Positions 38,068-49,975 of a stretch of DNA of 64,000 nucleotides are shown here, in pieces. Position numbers and translations under genes: made by a program. The notes under the pieces are model-generated. The model worked only from the letters and a program-made list of their open reading frames with translations. It had not been told where the DNA came from and ran no database searches. Positions within the stretch are counted from its first letter, which is position 1. Every line of letters begins with the position of its first letter. The DNA comes from Boletus sp. NGJ. Taxonomy: Eukaryota > Basidiomycota > Agaricomycetes > Boletales > Boletaceae. The stretch spans positions 62,001 through 126,000 of the forward strand of contig JAGTXK010000134.1 in NCBI GenBank assembly GCA_019096195.1, read 5' to 3'.

Positions 38068-39182
38068 CTTGGATTAGACTGTCTATACAACACTCGGACT
38101 CCAGAGCTAAGGAGACATCGTATACATGGGCCCAGCATTTAAGGAACATCCGAAGTCTTTACCACTTGACGGTAACGAGTATAGCACTCGGTGAAACGCT
38201 AGTTATATATGCTTGTCCGGTGTCATAAATAAGGATAAAGTTACTACTGGGCATAGTGCACTAGCCCCCTTTCTCGAGTGGGTGCCGACTTGAGTGTACA
38301 TTGGTTTCTACAATAGTGAACCCAGGTTCTTGTGATCACCCATAACATCACAACTAATGAGGGTAGTATTCCCTTACGCTGAAGCCAGGTGGATCCGGTT
38401 CCCCCCCCTCTATTTGCCCACCATTTTTAATGACTTATACTTCGATTCGTTCATAGGCACCTCAGAACCCAGTTGTAAGATACCAGGTAGTAAGATGCTG
38501 AAAGAAGCCTGACCAAGGAAAATTTACCAAGCAAACTCCGACAGGCAGAGGCCTCTTCATCCTTCCTCTGCCTTCACTCTCTATCGCATAGCAATCCATC
38601 ACTCTTATCTTCGACCAACCTCCCTCCTAAAACCTGTTATCAAATATGTCTCATATGGACATAGAGGAACTCGTCCAAAAGCTTTCCGACCTCATGCAGG
38701 AATGCGATAAGAAAAATATCACAAAAAAGATTGTCAACCCTGGAAAATGGAATGGCAATCACACCATCTTCAGGAGTTGGTGGGTAAAAATAAAACTATG
38801 GATTGTAGCCCAAAAATGGAAAAATGACAAAATCCTCATCATCGCAGTGCTGTCATGCCTAGAAGGAAAGGTGGAAGGATTTGCCCAATTAATGCTTGAG
38901 TACTATCTCAAGCAAGAAGATGAATTAGCGACAGACACACAAGGCAATCTCCTTCCGGCCAAAGCTAATGCAGCATGGCCAACTTGGAAGAAAGAAGATG
39001 CAGGAGCAAATATGCACACACTTCTGCATCAATACCCTCACACATGAGTCTTTAAAGAAACTAGAGGCTCTCAAACAAAACGGACATCCCATCGACCAGT
39101 TCTTGCAAAAGCTCAAGGTCTTATAAAAGGAGTCAAACATAGATGATAACCATGCAATGGTTCTCATAAAAAAGGCTGTAGA

Positions 39183-40058
39183 TGTTACACCAGGTAACAA
39201 GTAACATGTTCCCAAGTAATTGACCACCTGGTTGATTACTGGACTAGCTGGACTTGAGAGGAAAATACCTCCCAATGCCCAAGTTCCTTGGTATGGGGAC
39301 CAATAGCTAGCTTCTACGTAGAGCCTTCCTTGGGGTTGAAGCCTTCTCTATTACCAATGGCAGAGTCTTGGACTTTGATGATGGTGGCGCAGTCCAGTGA
39401 AGGTACAGACCTATTGTATGTGGTTGCCAGTGATGGAGTCCTGGGCTTATACAGGCAGATCTCTGTCTGCGTTGGAGTTGCCATTGACTAGGTTGGTGAG
39501 TGAACAGCAAGAATGCCACACAAGTGTGAAGTGATGAGAAGCATGATCACAAACACTGTGGTGATCACTTCCAGAGCAGGCACAGGCATCTGAAGTGAGG
39601 TGGAACTGAGAGCTTGGTAGATTATATGGGAAGTTGTGTAGATCTAGGTTAGAGTGACATGAGGGGTAGTCACCCATATATATATAGGCCTTCCCAATCT
39701 AGGGCAGGCTTTATACCATATATGGTAATATTAAGTCGCAGACAGAATATTACTATAAGTGATCAAAGCATCAGTCAAATGAGGAATTTGGAATACTGGG
39801 CTGTGTACAAGAGAACACAGCCAAGGAGGCAATGTCTATTGATCAGATCAAAGGTGAAATGCATATAAAATGAATTAGGATGGGCTGTGTCACAGCCATG
39901 GTTGTGCATCGCCTAGAAGGGGAGTTCCAGATGGGGCGATGCTTGCGTGGGTGTTGTAGGGGAATCCCTGGTCATAGAAGTCAAAGAAGAGGTTGTCTCA
40001 TAGTCTGGGAGGGGATGAAGGAAGAGAAAAAGATATACCCCCTTCCATTACCGTAACA
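39183..40058 (+). repeat. Solo LTR nested in chromovirus copy 2
   Basis: An 876-bp LTR starting TGTTACACCAGGTAACA and ending CCGTAACA, flanked by GTAGA (39178-39182 and 40059-40063). It contains a TATATATATAGG box at about 39677. Its 3' half matches the LTR at 10666; its 5' half instead matches the LTR beginning at 63557. Confidence 0.87.
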
Positions 40059-43000
40059 GTAGACTTCAAAAACTATGAGAGATCTCGCCTTAACAATTCA
40101 GCGAGAGTCTACAATTATGAGGACCTTGTAATCTCATATAGAGTCATTGGCAGAGCCTTTGAACAAATGCAAACTGAATGAGGTCCTCCCATTACACCAT
40201 CTCAATTTCTGCCTTATTCATCCTACCCTCCTTCTCATGGGCAACCCCCACAACAATTCAATCGTCTGCAATTTAAGGTGACAGGCACACAACCAGGCAG
40301 AGGTGCCCCAATGGAAATAGGAGTTCAGCAGGCTGGACCGTCCAAGGACACAAGGACCTGCTTCCATTGCAGAAAACCTAGGCATATAAAGCCTAACTGT
40401 CCAACAAACCCGTATCACTGAACATCATGTCTGCCTCAACAAAGGCAGATTTGGGACTGGAACCAAGGCTCTTACGAAGAGCAACCAATGGGAGAAAACG
40501 AGTGTCTCATGTTTTTTAACCAGTCTCAAGTACGACAACATTATCCAGGACGACCACTTCCTCCTCCTCCCATAGCTACAGTGGTACCAAATGTAGCAGC
40601 AAGGACATATGTCTCTGATGAAGCAGAGGTGTATTATTGAGACAAGTTCAAGGTAGAAGTCAAGGCAAGAGCAGCTGAGGCTTTAAATGGACAATGCCAA
40701 TGAGTGAAGAGGGAACTCAGCGGCTAGAACTTTCTTCTCTTTCTTCTTTTGTAAATTGTATAGAATCTGATTTCCCAATTACCAATCTATCTTCAGTGTT
40801 ACATAAATTATCTCTACAATCCGCAAGGGCATCTCAATTAAGTGCAGTACCAGAACAAAGTGTACTTAATTCCCTTGTAAAACAATAAAAAATATCTTCT
40901 ATTTATAAACCAACAAAAGTCATGTTAAACCAAGAATTGACCCTATCATTCAGCAGAGAATTCTCGCTTGAAACGGTCATTTCATACAAAGTTAATGAAC
41001 AGTGGTTATGTTACTGGTTCAAATCCCTCTTGGATTCAGGAGCATTGCATACGTTTATCGACCAGGACTATGTTAATTGTCACAGAATTCCCTTTTATGA
41101 TATTGGAAACCCAATTACAATACATAATGTGGATGGAAAGGAAGGAGCTATCAGACCTATCCATCACGTGGTAACACTAATTGTGGAAGTACAAGGACAC
41201 TATGAAGTCATAGACACTTACATATCTAAACTTGGAACCCATTGAATGATCATTAGGTATGATTGGCTATACCGCCATAATCCTGAAATTGATTGGGTAA
41301 ACCAGACAATTACCTTTCCTGGTTGCACTTCTTACTGTAAAGTTATGGGACTTGAACCTTCTTCTTTGTATACTCCAATCAACTTACATATCATCAATGA
41401 AGGACTCAAAAAGAAAGTTCCACTAACTGATCACAAGTTTTTAGATGTTTTCTTGGAACAAGAATCACAAAGAATACCTGTAAGGAAACATTGGGATCAT
41501 GCCATAGATCTCAAAGAAGACTTCTCTCCAAAAAAGGGATGCATCATACCCCTTTCTGATATTGAAATGGAAGAAGTCCAGGCATTTATCAAGCAAGAAG
41601 TAAGGAAGGGATATATCAAACCTTCAAAATCTCCACAAACATCTTCGGTATTCTTCATTCCCAAAAAAGACAGTAAAAAACAAATGGTTATGGACTATCA
41701 ATATTTAAATGAAGGCACCATAAAAAATTCTTATTCTCTTCCTCTTATTCCACAACTAATTGACAGGATCAAGACTGCAGATATGTTTACGGCAATGGAT
41801 CTCTGATGGAGATACAATAACGTACGCATCAAAAAAGGAGACAAATGGAAAGTGGCATTTGTAATGCCTATTGGTGCATATGAACCAATGGTAATGTATT
41901 TTGGTCCAACAAACTCTCCCCCAACATTTCAGACCATGATGAACAATATATTTAACAACATGTAGGCAGTAGTCGTCATCTATATTGACGATTGTATGGT
42001 ATTTACATCTGGAAAGTCCAAAGAAGAACATGAGGAGGTTGTCAAGGAAGTTCTTTGTCACTTGTGTGAGAATGACCTATATGTAAAACCAAAAAAGTGT
42101 ACCTTCTCCATGGACAAAGTGGACTTTCTATGTATGGTAGTATCTAAAAAGTGGGTAGAGATGCAATCGGAGAGGGTGGCAGGAGTCATGGATTGGCCAG
42201 TTCCCACATGATTGAAGCAACTCTAGAGATTCCTTGGACTCTGTAATTATTATAGATGATTCATAGAAGGCTTTGCTGAAATTGCCTGTCCTCTGAACAA
42301 TCTTAACAAAAAAGACATTCCATTCAAATGGGGACCCGATCAACAGAAGGCCTTTCAAACTTTAAAAAGAAAATTTACGGAAGCACCACTTCTCATGTAT
42401 TCTAATTCTGATCAAGAAGTACGCATGGAAACTGATGCTTCTGACATTACAACAGGAGCAGTGCTCTCAACCCTATGCAAAGATGGTAATTGGTGTCCAA
42501 TTGCCTTTATCTCTCATTTCTTCAATAGTGCAGAGTGCAACTATCCTATTTACGATAAAGAATTATTTGCAGTGATTTGAGTGCTAGAAGAATGGCACCA
42601 TTATCTAATCGGTCGAGAAAGATTTGAAATCTGGACCGACCACAAAAATCTAGAATATTGAAAGAAGCCACAAACCCTTAGTGGTTGTCGAGCACACTGG
42701 CATGCACTTCTTCAAGAATTTAATTATTTCTTTGTCTACAAACCAGGTTCTTCAAATGCTAGAGCCAATGCTTTATCATGTCAACCTGATCATGGTGACA
42801 CTATAGTTGACCACAATCAAAATGTCACTGTCCTTTCTCCTTCTATTTTCATAAACAATGTTTCTCTTTTTTCTAATTTCTTCATAACGCTACAAAATGA
42901 ATCTAAAAAACAAAATGTCAACGTAATAAACAATTTTCTTCTCTATTCTGTTTTAAATATTTTCAAAAATGAAAATGACAAAATCTACATACCAGAATCA

Positions 43001-43826
43001 CTATGTACAGAACTTTTAACTTTATGCCATGACTCTCTTATCACTGGTCATGGAGGACATTCAAAAACAAAACATACTCTCTCCTGTTATTTCTTATGGC
43101 CAGGAGTCACAAAAGACGTTAAAACCTACATAGATCACTTCCAAGTGTGTGCCCTCACAAAGGGAAAGCAAAAAGCACTGGTAGAAAAATTTATTCCATT
43201 ATCTGCAGCAAAAAGACCATGGGAAGATTTGTTGGTAGATTTCATCACAGATTTACCACCTTCACATTCCTTTATGGCTATATGTGTAATCATTGATTGA
43301 TTTTCCAAAGAAGTTGTATTTATTCCAACCTATGATACATGTTCTTCGAAAGATTTAGCTATTTTATTCTGAGACCATGTCTGATGCACACATTGACTCC
43401 CTTCCATACTTGTCTCTGATTGAGGACCACAATTTGTTTCAGTGTTTACCCAAGAACTTTGCCTTGGCATTAAACAAAAAATCTCTACAGCATATCATCC
43501 ACAAACAGATGGGCAAACAGAGCGTGTAAACAGAGATCTCAAACAATATCACCACACATATGTTGGAAAGAAACAAAATGAATGGGTTGATTGGTTAAAA
43601 TTAGCCCAATTCTCCCACAATAATACTGTCACCACAGCCACTGGAGAAATTTCATTCAAAGTCACATGAAACTATGTACCTCACATGGGTTTTGAAGGGA
43701 ATCTTGTTGGTTTTGCAGGAGAAATTGGCCAAAGTCACAAAGAGATAGAAGAAGCGCTTGAAGCATGACATAAGAGGATGATCACCTCTTCTGATAAAAA
43801 ACGATTCAAAGCCCCATCATATTCTA

Positions 43827-44389
43827 CAGTGACTCCAAAAACCCTTTCCGTGCTAACTCTCAATGTGGTGTGCAAAGTGCACCACCACACACTGTGGGAA
43901 TTCCGCTTAGCTTTGGTGGAGTTATAAATAGTACATACTCTTGGCTACAAGATTGCTCCCTAGGTCATGTGATTTGGCCCACAGGCTGTGGAGATATGAT
44001 CAATATGAAACAGTAATACCATGGAAAGGGTTTTTTCACTTTTGAATTGAAAAGGGTATTTGGATATTATCAGTACTTGGAATAGCCTCCTTTTGCTCTA
44101 AGCACTGCCTGAATCCTCCTAGGCATGCTTTGAATCAATTTCTGACACTTCTCCACTGGTATCCTATCCCACTCCATTTGAACCCTTTTCCACAATTCAT
44201 GAATTCCATTAGGGGGGTTTTCATGTTTTGCAAGGCTACCAAATCACATGACCTAGGAAGCAATCTCATAGCCAAGAGTATGTACTATTTACAATTCCAC
44301 CAAAGCTAAGCGAAATTCCCATAGTGTATGGTGGTGTGCTTCACACACCACATTGAGGGTTAGCATGGAAAGGGTTTTTGGAGTCACTG
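43827..44389. mobile_element. Tc1/mariner deletion derivative (MITE-like)
   Basis: A 563-bp non-autonomous element with long terminal inverted repeats beginning CAGTGACTCCAAAAACCC at each end and a TA target duplication (43825-43826 and 44390-44391). It sits in the integrase region of chromovirus copy 2. It keeps only the last 50 or so codons of a Tc1 transposase on the minus strand (PRRIQAVLRAKGGYSKY, stop near 44068), showing that it arose by internal deletion. An internal inverted copy of the end sequence lies at about 44020-44040. Confidence 0.87.
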
Positions 44390-44932
44390 TATTGGTCAGC
44401 AAGTCTGGCTTTCAACTGATAAATTAAAACTTTCATATACAGCAAAGAAGTTGACGCAAAAATGAATAGGACCCTACCAAATCACACAAGTTCTACCAAA
44501 TGCAGTCACACTCAAATTACCTAATTCTATTCACATACATCCTACTGTGAACATCTCACATGTCAAACCATACAGAGAAACACTGCCTGGTCAGCCAAAA
44601 TCTCGCCCAGCTGCCAGTGAGATTAATGAAGAAGGTGAAGAGCAATTTGAAATTGACTTCATAGCCACTTCCAGGATGAAGAATTGGAAACTAGAATATT
44701 TAGTGCATTGAAAAGGATATGACGAAACAGATTGTACTTGGGAATCCAATGATATAATCAACACTGCACCAGATGCAGTTAAAGATTTCCATCATCAACA
44801 TCCTTCTGCACCACACAAGCTTTGTGGTCTATCCGTGATATCATTCACTTTACTCTTCTGTCCCTATGAAAACTTTACACAAACTGAAAAAACCATGACT
44901 CACCTGGAATTCAAGTCCTAAAAAGGGGGCAG

Positions 44933-45412
44933 TGTTATGATATTAAATATTTTCAAACTTTTCATATCGACACTCACTTTTCATTTCTTCAAACTCTTTC
45001 TCATCAAGTCATCTGACTGTGCACATGACCATGGAAAACAATCACATGATATGATCTAGAACCTATGATGTCAGATGACATCATACCTCATATGACCCAC
45101 GACTCTTTAATTTCTGTCTTTCTCACACAATCCCATTAATCTCTGTCTTACCATACATAGTAATCTATCACACACACAGCTTGGTCTGTGCATCATTCCT
45201 GTACATATATAAAGTAGCACTTTGATGACTGGAATCCCCAGTCTAATCCACTTGTATTCTTCCTCCAACAACTCATTGTCTTGACCACTCTGGTCATTGT
45301 AGGATTGGGAATAGTACAACCTAAGACTCCCCACCTCATCCATTGAGCCAGGATTTGTATAGCCTACAAGCAGTTCTGAGCCTTGTGGTTTTGTTCTGTC
45401 AGGTTCATAACA
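44933..45412 (+). repeat. 3' LTR, chromovirus copy 2
   Basis: 480 bp, TGTTATGA...TCATAACA, preceded by the purine tract AAAAAGGGGG. Confidence 0.92.
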
Positions 45413-45847
45413 CCTTTGTCCATGCAAATGGGGAGGGTGGGACTCAGAGAGGGGAAAGAGAGGGAGAGAGGGAGAGGCGAGGGAGAGGCGAGAGTGGGTG
45501 GGTAAAGGCAAAGGAGAGGGTGGGGTGATGGTGGAGGGAGATGGAGACTCAGAGCTCAGCACACACAGTTGTCATGTGTATTGTGCAGTTGTTCCTGCAT
45601 GAGCAAGGGAGAGAGAGAGAGCAAGGGAGGGAGAGAGGAGGGAGAGGTGATGGTGCATGCAGAAATATGTTCCTGCATGGGTGAGGGTGAGAGTGAGGCA
45701 AAGGTGCCAGGTGGGTGGGTGAATGAAAGGAGACTCAGAGGGTGAGTTGATGGCAGTACACAACATGTGTTCATTTCTGCATGGGTGGGGTGGGTGATGG
45801 TGGTGGTAATGGCAAGGTGAGGCCATACTAGTACTAGTACCTGCACA
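45413..45847. repeat. Purine-rich low-complexity DNA
   Basis: A GA/GGGA-rich stretch with repeated GTTCCTGCATG and CTGCATGGGTG motifs. Open frames here come from the base composition. No gene was seen. Confidence 0.6.
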
Positions 45848-45849
45848 TA

Positions 45850-47105
45850 CAGTGGCTCAAAAAACTGTCCGCATATTTGGTCATTTTTCACTAAATGTGT
45901 TATTCCCAAATAACCCCTAATCCTTACCCTAACATATAGGTGTATGAAATAAAGCACTGACCATTGGTGTTCTATCCATCAAGGTTTTAAGACATATGAA
46001 TAAGAATTGATGAACTGGCAGCCATTTCAAAACAATGACTCATTTGAACAGTTTTTTGACTCTAAATTTATCTAGGTATCTAGTACTTGGTATGAGCTCC
46101 TTTGGCCTTGATAACTGCTTCAATCCTTCTAGGCATACTTTCTATCCATTTCTGACACTGTTCCTCATCAATCTTTCCCCACTGCTCCACTACTCTTTCC
46201 CATAATTGATGAATACCTGTAGAAGCATTTTCATAACCTAAGAGGCATATCTTGAGGTGATTCCAAGTATGTTCAGTGGGATTAAGGTCTGGAGATTGTG
46301 CAGGCCAGTCCAGAAGCTTGATTCCTTGCTCTTCAAACCATCTTTGGGCTCTTTTAGAGGTATGCTTGGGATCATTATCTTGTTGAAAGATAATGTCATC
46401 TTCTGGAATTCCAGATTCCTCCATGCTTTGTAGCAACCCCTGCTCCAATATGGCCACATACTGTTCAGCATCCATTCTCCCCTCCACCTCACTCAAAATC
46501 CCCACTCCATTCCACCCTATGCAGCCCCATACCATCAGTGAACCTTCTTCAAACTTGACTGTGCCTTGGATCTCTCTAGCAATTAGCCCCTCTCCTTTCT
46601 TTTTCCACACATACTCTTGCCCATCTGACCCAATCCTATTGATCTTGGTCTCATCTGACCATATAACTCTCTTCCAGTCCTCCACAGTCCAATGCTGTAC
46701 TTGAGAGCAAAGGCTAATCTTCTTTTCTTGTGACCACTAGAAAGCAGTGGCTTTTTCTTCTTTACCACAGCCTTTAAGGAGGCTTCCTTGAGAGTATTTC
46801 TAATGTCTGAGGATAGAAAGGGGTATCAATAATGGTATTGATGTATTGGGCAGCATGAACAGCATTCCTGGCCTTGCCAGTAATAATTTGCTGGACAATA
46901 GCTCTTTTGTTGGTAGAGGTAAGCTTGGAAGGACAGCCACCAAGAAGCCTAGTCTTCTCTGGCTGGAGTTCCTGAAGCACTTGGCATACTGTAGACTTCC
47001 CTAGGCCAGTTTGGGTAGAGATTTTCCTAGAGGAAAGTCCATGAGAGGAGAGAGAGATGATATTGTTTCTTTGAGAGATGGAAATGGGTTTCATGGTAAT
47101 GGTGC
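45850..47105. mobile_element. Tc1/mariner element, one end missing
   Basis: The left end starts CAGTGGCTCAAAAAACTG right after a TA (45848-45849), and an inverted inner copy lies at 46041-46062. The opposite terminal repeat is absent: the element stops near 47105, where KDZ accessory-gene sequence begins. The transposase is on the minus strand. The missing end means it could not move by itself. Confidence 0.82.
46080..47094 (-). pseudogene. Tc1 transposase (DD34E), two frameshifts
   Basis: A cut-and-paste transposase of the Tc1/mariner family. From the start MKPISISQRNN at 47094 it shows an N-terminal paired helix-turn-helix (LSSRKISTQTGLGKSTV), a KKKKPLLSS linker, then the catalytic core: VIWSDETK (first Asp), QQDNDPKHTS (second Asp) and SPDLNPTE (Glu), with 34 residues between the second Asp and the Glu, and a C-terminus PRRIEAVIKAKGAHTKY. 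Two frameshifts, near 46798 and 46690, split it into three frames. The total of about 340 residues is normal for the family. Confidence 0.85.
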
Positions 47106-49419
47106 CGACCAGAGGCAATTCATTCAGTGTCTTTAAAGCCGACTTTAACTTCTTTTTTCACAGTGCTAAAGCTAAATTTTGGATGGATTTGCTGAGTCCA
47201 TCTGGAGAGAAATCAAGCCACATACCTCGGTCATCATCATTGCCTGGGGCAGTTCTCTTCAAAGTCAGTTTTGGCAACGAATGTTCCTTCGGCACTGGTA
47301 TTTCATCCCTATGCCCAATATGTCTGGCAGGATTCTCCTGAGTTACCTGATCTGCCTTCTTGGCATTTCTTGGCAATCCAACTTTGAATGGTTCTTGCAG
47401 ATGGTGCGACACATTCTTGGAATTCTTGGTTGGTGGTCGCCCCACTACAAGCACACATCCACCACATCAACAATGTGATATCTAAGAATTAACCACTGAC
47501 CATTTACCGAGGTCTGGATGTTGATCGGCCTCGGTCACCCATCCACTTCACTTTGGCCCCTTCGGTCACCACTGCTCTCTATTTGGGGTTTGCTTGCGGT
47601 CAATCCTTTCACTGAATCAGTGAAATGAATGCACCTCAATGCACTTTTGATGCCATACCGCATGTTGGAGTGCCCATCTTGAATGACACTGTTTTCTGAG
47701 GAAGGTCCCCAGCTTCTTGTTTGCTCTCAGACCACTCACTGTAGGGGATGGATGGGCTCCTCAAATCATGTTGAACCAAATTTTCTTCCTCTGAGGTTGA
47801 TTCATCCAGGCCAGCATTATCCTGTCCCTGGATCAGAGCCCCAAAAAGCTTCTTTGCCCTTGATCTTTCTTGCCAAGATCTCTTTGATCGCTTTATCTCT
47901 GAGAAACCTTTATCGTCGCTCTCTGTGGGCTCCTGAAGCTTGTTTTTCCCGTCCAACAAGTATTGGAATTGAAAGACATCATCTGGCCTGTCGTGTTGTC
48001 GTTTCTGAATAAACTCCAGAAACCATTTGGCATCATCAGCCTTTAGATGGCTAAGATCATCAGGAAAGATAAAGCTGTCTGGAAGATGTTCAGGCTGAAA
48101 CAGGTCATTCTGGAACTCGGCAAGCTTTTTGAAAGGGGTTAAGACCTTTGGATTTTTGCATATAAAGCCTGGAAACAGTTAATGTTATGCATGGCGGTTA
48201 GATATGACGTTGACGTACAGTAGTGTGAGGTGAGAAAGCCTCAGACTATGTTTTGCATATCAGCTCAGCTTTGCCCAGTGAACTCTGGGATCCAGATTGA
48301 ACCATCCAACCAAGTTACCATGTTCACTGCATTGTCTCTTTGTTTCTGCCTCGGCTTTCTCTGCCTTTTCACGTTGGCCTGGCCCAAATGCTCATCTTCG
48401 TCATCCGCCTCTGCTTCATCATCTGCAGGAGCAAAGCAGCTGCTGAGATACCTATCCCAGTTCCCCTGGATTGCGTCAAAGCCTTGGAAAGATGGGCCCT
48501 GTTCAATTGCTGAGTTGAAGTTGAAGCTTATGTCGGTCAGACTATGGGAATGTTGGAGTGCCGAGAGTCTACCCACTGGTTTGAGAACACCTCCCCTTTC
48601 TCATCCTTAAACCCACTCAATACGACCATCTGGATCCCTCCTCTTTTCCACATATCCAGAGAGAACTGCCTCATGGCTGATGCCATACCCCTTATTGCAA
48701 ACCTATATGACTTTCAGCAGGTGGCGGATGATTTAATTGGAAACACTTGTCATGCCTTCACTTCGGTCGTGGCACCCTGTGAATTCCATGTGGTAGCAGT
48801 CAGCTCAGCATTCTGGATCTCATCAGGAGAGAGACCATTCATGACTTCTGATAGCATCGTCTGATAATGCTGAAACATCGCCGAGGATCCCAGCTCTGTG
48901 CTGAACTATTTCTTGATCATTCCCTTGATTTCTTCTTTCTGTTGTGAATCACAGACCGAGCTGTTCATGTCTTGCTGAGGGTCATGCCATCCTTTTTTTT
49001 CCCTGTCTGCCCTTGTTTTTGCATCCATTTCTCATATACCTTTTGAAAAATCTGAAATCAAATCTTCATGATAGAAACAACATTTTGTTTCTCACCTGAA
49101 CTTGGTGCTCCCACACTGCATCCTCTAGGGTAAGGTTCTCCCTCAGACACCGGATCTGAAGTATCAGAGCCCTCCAGATGGTTTGTCGTTTTTTACCTCT
49201 GGTAGCCTTCCATGATGGCCATTGCTCCTGGAGAATGTGCAGTGAGTTGTCAGATATGCTGGGGTTCTCATGTTGCATCAGATTCTGAGATGGCCCTGCC
49301 TCATTTTCAGCTGAGACATCCTTGGCCTAGGGTTTCTCTTCTTCCATCTCATCTTGTGAGCCATCATAGACAGTTCCTTGATAGTCGGTCGTGGTGTATT
49401 CCATCTCGTTGTCAGACAT
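47105..49419 (-). pseudogene. KDZ element accessory gene, right copy, decayed and truncated
   Basis: Counterpart of the gene at 2274-4906, starting at ATG 49419. One block (49278-49066) is open here where the left copy has a stop, and reads RGKKRQTIWRALILQIR then LTLEDAVWEHQVQVRN. A later block (48576-48265) reads FNFNSAIEQGPSFQGFD and then an acidic/basic run. Other parts carry stops or frame changes. The 3' end, with the LRRSGRVHKAP exon of the left copy, is missing beyond the Tc1 element. The function is unknown. Confidence 0.55.
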
Positions 49420-49975
49420 AGTAGAGGATAGACTCAAAGTGCAGCACAATGCATTCATTTGTCATCAGATAGTGTTACAACAACCATGTCTCCATGTCAT
49501 GATCACTGGAGACCGAGTAGCCAAGGTTACACGATAACCACAATACTCCTGAGAGGAGTAAGATATGCCAGAGCTCAGTGCCATAAGTGCCTGAAATGTC
49601 ACCAAGAGAAGTCATATAAAATGAACCATATGGCATAGGGCCAGGCACCAAGCAGCAAACTTGGTTATGTGATACCAGCAACCCCCCCAGGCAGACATAT
49701 TCCTCGATCCATGTAATTGGCTGAAGCAATCATGATCGCAATATATCCATACATGGGGCATAGCCGAGGTCACTGAATCACAGAAGTGCTGTGGGAGAAA
49801 TCAAAGTTCCAGTATCCATGGACTTGGTTCTGACTAGCCAAGATAAGACACTACAGTGTCCAACAAACCATGCAGGTGTACATATGCATTACTGATTTGT
49901 GTTTCGGCTCACAGTGTAAAGTGTGTTGTATCTGTGTTTTTTCATACTACTGTACTGTCTTCCATTGTCCTAAAA
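49420..49975. promoter_or_regulatory. Divergent intergenic region, right KDZ copy
   Basis: 556 bp between the accessory-gene start (49419) and the transposase start (49976), the same spacing as in the left copy. It should contain both promoters, but no specific motif was identified. Confidence 0.4.

Larger units (their letters stand above)
37741..45412 (+). mobile_element. Ty3/gypsy chromovirus fossil, copy 2 (5' LTR truncated)
   Basis: Same family as 26706-33100, with gag from 38646, protease-like, reverse transcriptase, RNase H, integrase and chromodomain regions in the same order. The 5' LTR keeps only its last 327 bp (37741-38067); the 3' LTR is complete (44933-45412, 480 bp). Two later insertions interrupt it: a solo LTR in gag (39183-40058, duplication GTAGA) and a Tc1-type miniature element (43827-44389, duplication TA). 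Without these it would be close to copy 1 in length. It is broken, with well over ten lesions. The shared LTR parts differ by about 4%, giving an age similar to copy 1. Confidence 0.9.
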
